Below are positions 62,311 through 64,000 of a stretch of 64,000 nt of DNA, in pieces; the first letter of the stretch is position 1; every line of letters begins with the position of its first letter. The stretch lies in NCBI GenBank assembly GCA_963728355.1, contig CAVSJQ010000001.1, forward strand, positions 646,866-710,865. The letters are read 5' to 3'. A program made the translations under genes and the position numbers. The DNA is from Sva-07 sp963728355. GTDB lineage: Bacteria; Actinomycetota; Acidimicrobiia; Acidimicrobiales; Ilumatobacteraceae. The notes beneath the pieces are model-generated. The model saw only the letters and a program-made list of their open reading frames with translations, was not told the DNA's origin and searched no databases.

Positions 62311-63343
62311 CGGGACACCGCCGACGCGGTCAGCGTCGATGCGTTTCTGCGCCTTGCGATACTCGCCGGCGAGCCAGTCGTTCGTCAGGTGCAGATACAC
62401 CCGGGTCGTCTCGATCGAGGCGTGACCGGCCTGGGCCTGCAACGCCTCGATCGACATGCCGGCCTCACGCAGCCGGGTGAAACACGTGTGGCGCAGCTGA
62501 TGGCATGACGCCTGGGCGAGACCGGCTCGGCGGCGAGCACCGCGCATGATCTCATCGAGCCCGAACGCCGACAACGGCGCCCCGGTCGTCGGGCCGCGCA
62601 ACACCACGAACACCGCATCGGTCGACGCGTCCGCCGGGCGTTCGTGATCGAGATAGCGCGCCAGGGTCGTGAAGAACCGTCGCCGACATCGGGATCAGTC
62701 GTTGGCGGCCGCCCTTGCCGTCAGCGATGAACACCTTGCGTTCGGCTGAGCGGACATCTTCGAGCCGCAACCCGAGCACCTCGCAACGACGCAACCCGCC
62801 GAGCAGCATCGCGTCGACCATCGCCCGATCACGCTCCGTCCGCAACGCCGCCACCAACCGATCGACATCCGACGGCGACAACACCTTCGGCAACGTCACC
62901 GGTGTGCGTACCAACGGTGCTCGACGACGAGGACCCGAACGTTGATGACGAGTCACCAACCCACGCGGCACCGGGTTGCGCGTCACCGCCGTGTCATCGC
63001 GGACCATCAGATACGCGTAGAACCCCGACACCGACGACAACCGCCGACGGATCGTGCGTGGCGACAAACCTTCCGACCGGTCGATCGACACCACCTTGCC
63101 GCCGGCCTCGCCGTTGCGTTGGGCGGTGATGAACGCCATCACGTCCGACGACGTCACACGGGCCGGGGTCTTGTCGACGAAGGTGAAGAACACCTTCAAA
63201 TCGAACGCCACCGCCCGGATCGTGTTCGGCCTCGCCCGAGCCCGCAAGAACTCGAGATACGCATCCACGAGCGGATGACCCACCGTCACCACCAGCGACC
63301 CATCCGACCTCTCGGACTGCACCACAACCGGCTTCCAACGCAT
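62307..63343 (-). pseudogene. Tyrosine recombinase 1, frameshifted
   Basis: ATG 63343, with GAGGAG upstream, starts a core-binding domain (LVDAYLEFLRARARPNTIRAV). The catalytic Arg lies in LLGGLRRCEVLGL. Near 62677 one extra base breaks the frame after SAT; FFTTLARYLDHERP continues in the next frame to HQLRHTCFTRLREAG and TTRVYLHL (Tyr). The frame then has no stop before recombinase 2. A TGA overlapping that gene's ATG (62309-62307) is one frame off, so another error near the end is possible. Confidence 0.75.
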
Positions 63344-63510
63344 CACGAGCTCCTCACCATCGAGCCCGCTCGCCGAGACACTACGGGCCCCAACGACACC
63401 CACATATCATGCGAAGCGTGCGGCCTCCGGACCTAATCCACCCGCTGCATAATCACTGCGAGCCCGGCCGAGCAGCTCCCTCACAGAGCCTTACCCCGAG
63501 GTGATTTTCA

Positions 63511-63715
63511 GCGCCCCTGGCAGGGATCGAGCCTGCGGCACACGGTTGAGGAATCGTCCCTTGCCCGTCCGGCTGGTGCGGGCGAATCCGTGAAGGCCCG
63601 TGAAATAAGGGTTTCCGGGGCCTGGTCGTGCGCCGAGCGGCGTGAAATCCGGGTAGTTCCGCCGCGTTCGCTACCCAAACGCTACCCAAATCAGCGTCAC
63701 CGGATCCCGCCGACG
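63511..63715. repeat. 205-bp direct repeat, right copy
   Basis: Ungapped match to 58012-58216. The tRNA part is more diverged here: T54 of the T loop is changed and the 3' CCA is replaced. The GCTACCCAAA pair is conserved at 63670-63679 and 63681-63690. No tRNA 5' half follows on the right. Confidence 0.88.
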
Positions 63716-64000
63716 TCCCCTCGATCGTCGTGCAGCGGCGGGAGACGCACCCGAATCCGGTCGTCGCTGGGGATGAGGAATTTCACGCCGTCGGCTGCAA
63801 CGGGATCTGCACTCGGCCTGGGCTCCGTTACGTGCGGTTCATCCAACGATTGACGACGGACCATCCCCAGCGCGCTGCGGAAACTGCGTCGCTCGTTAAT
63901 CTGGTGACGTCCACGTGTCACATTGCTGGTCACGCTCCCGCGGATCGCCAGCCCCGATCGCCCTGGTCATCTGGTGTCGGAGGCGTGACTTGAAGTCCGG
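63716..64000. other. Sequence beyond the right repeat, no supported gene
   Basis: Short frames exist on both strands but none has a family pattern or ribosome site. It differs from the sequence behind the left repeat, consistent with the start of a second element or other flanking DNA. Confidence 0.4.

Larger units (their letters stand above)
58012..63715. mobile_element. Integrative element(s) in a tRNA-Arg(CCT) site
   Basis: The region runs from the first to the second 205-bp direct repeat. Inside are two toxin-antitoxin modules, two hypothetical genes and twin tyrosine recombinases at the right end. Both repeats contain the tRNA core plus the same element arm, so the right repeat is better explained as the junction to a second, related element continuing beyond 63715 than as a plain attL/attR pair. 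Several internal genes are more A/T-rich than the chromosome. Confidence 0.65.

Overview
This is a high-GC chromosomal stretch. Most genes use strong GC-ending codons, ATGA/GTGA start-stop overlaps are common, and long antisense shadow ORFs abound. The gene mix (many SDR oxidoreductases, a Baeyer-Villiger-type flavoprotein, an F420-type LLM oxidoreductase, acyl-CoA ligase, hydratase/dehydrogenase fusion, epoxide hydrolase, P450, sigma-B-type stress factor, MalT-like LuxR regulators) suggests an actinobacterium, most likely an aerobic Acidimicrobiia member such as an Ilumatobacter relative. That placement is inference; no rRNA or other marker gene is present.

Layout. 0-12.7 kb is mostly single metabolic genes: histidine phosphatase, sterol-desaturase-like hydroxylase bracketed by short palindromic repeats, LysR regulator, SDRs, a DUF5655-corA operon, flavin monooxygenase, Gfo/Idh oxidoreductase, MTA/SAH nucleosidase, a DUF2892 protein behind a CsoR-like operator, and a FadB-like fusion. 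12.7-16.8 kb is a tight four-gene operon (FAS1 lipoprotein, ABC ATPase, ABC-2 permease, two-TM accessory protein) behind a sigma-B-type promoter. 16.9-24.4 kb carries a PPOX-fold protein, a C69/secernin-like hydrolase and a second catabolic run (acyl-CoA ligase, SDR, membrane protein, epoxide hydrolase, LLM oxidoreductase).

24.4-34.4 kb is a stress-signalling island: two STAS proteins, a NarL-type regulator, a stripped-down kinase head-to-head with a sigma-B/F-type factor, a stand-alone receiver, a 1364-residue CheB-CheR-PAS-GAF-kinase fusion, a small acidic protein and two hemerythrins. Three GTTT-N-GGGTA promoters (spacers 14-15 nt) precede the FAS1 operon, the acidic protein and the first hemerythrin, so the sigma factor probably serves several loci in this window. 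34.5-41.2 kb holds PfkB kinase, quinone oxidoreductase, P450, a lipoprotein hydrolase, a more A/T-rich polytopic membrane protein and a small P-loop kinase.

41.2-52.8 kb contains two paralogous MalT-like LuxR regulators. Each sits beside an efflux/oxidoreductase-type operon, and each operon has a palindrome built on TCACCCGGGTGA in front of it. 53-57.5 kb has a peptidase-E-like gene, a secreted acidic beta-helix protein and a divergent PhoX/DUF839-like secreted protein. From 43.5 kb to the right end I count about ten reading-frame breaks in otherwise well-conserved genes. I see none left of 43.5 kb. This points to a stretch of poor consensus sequence or to recent decay.

57.6-64 kb is a mobile-element landing site. 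There is an IS481-type transposase remnant, then two 205-bp direct repeats (16 mismatches, no gaps) at 58012 and 63511. Each begins with the 3' half of a tRNA-Arg(CCT), starting at the anticodon loop, and carries two tandem GCTACCCAAA sites. Between them lie two toxin-antitoxin modules, two hypothetical genes and a twin pair of tyrosine recombinases. The arrangement is best read as tandem integration of related elements into one tRNA gene. The intact tRNA would lie beyond the right edge.
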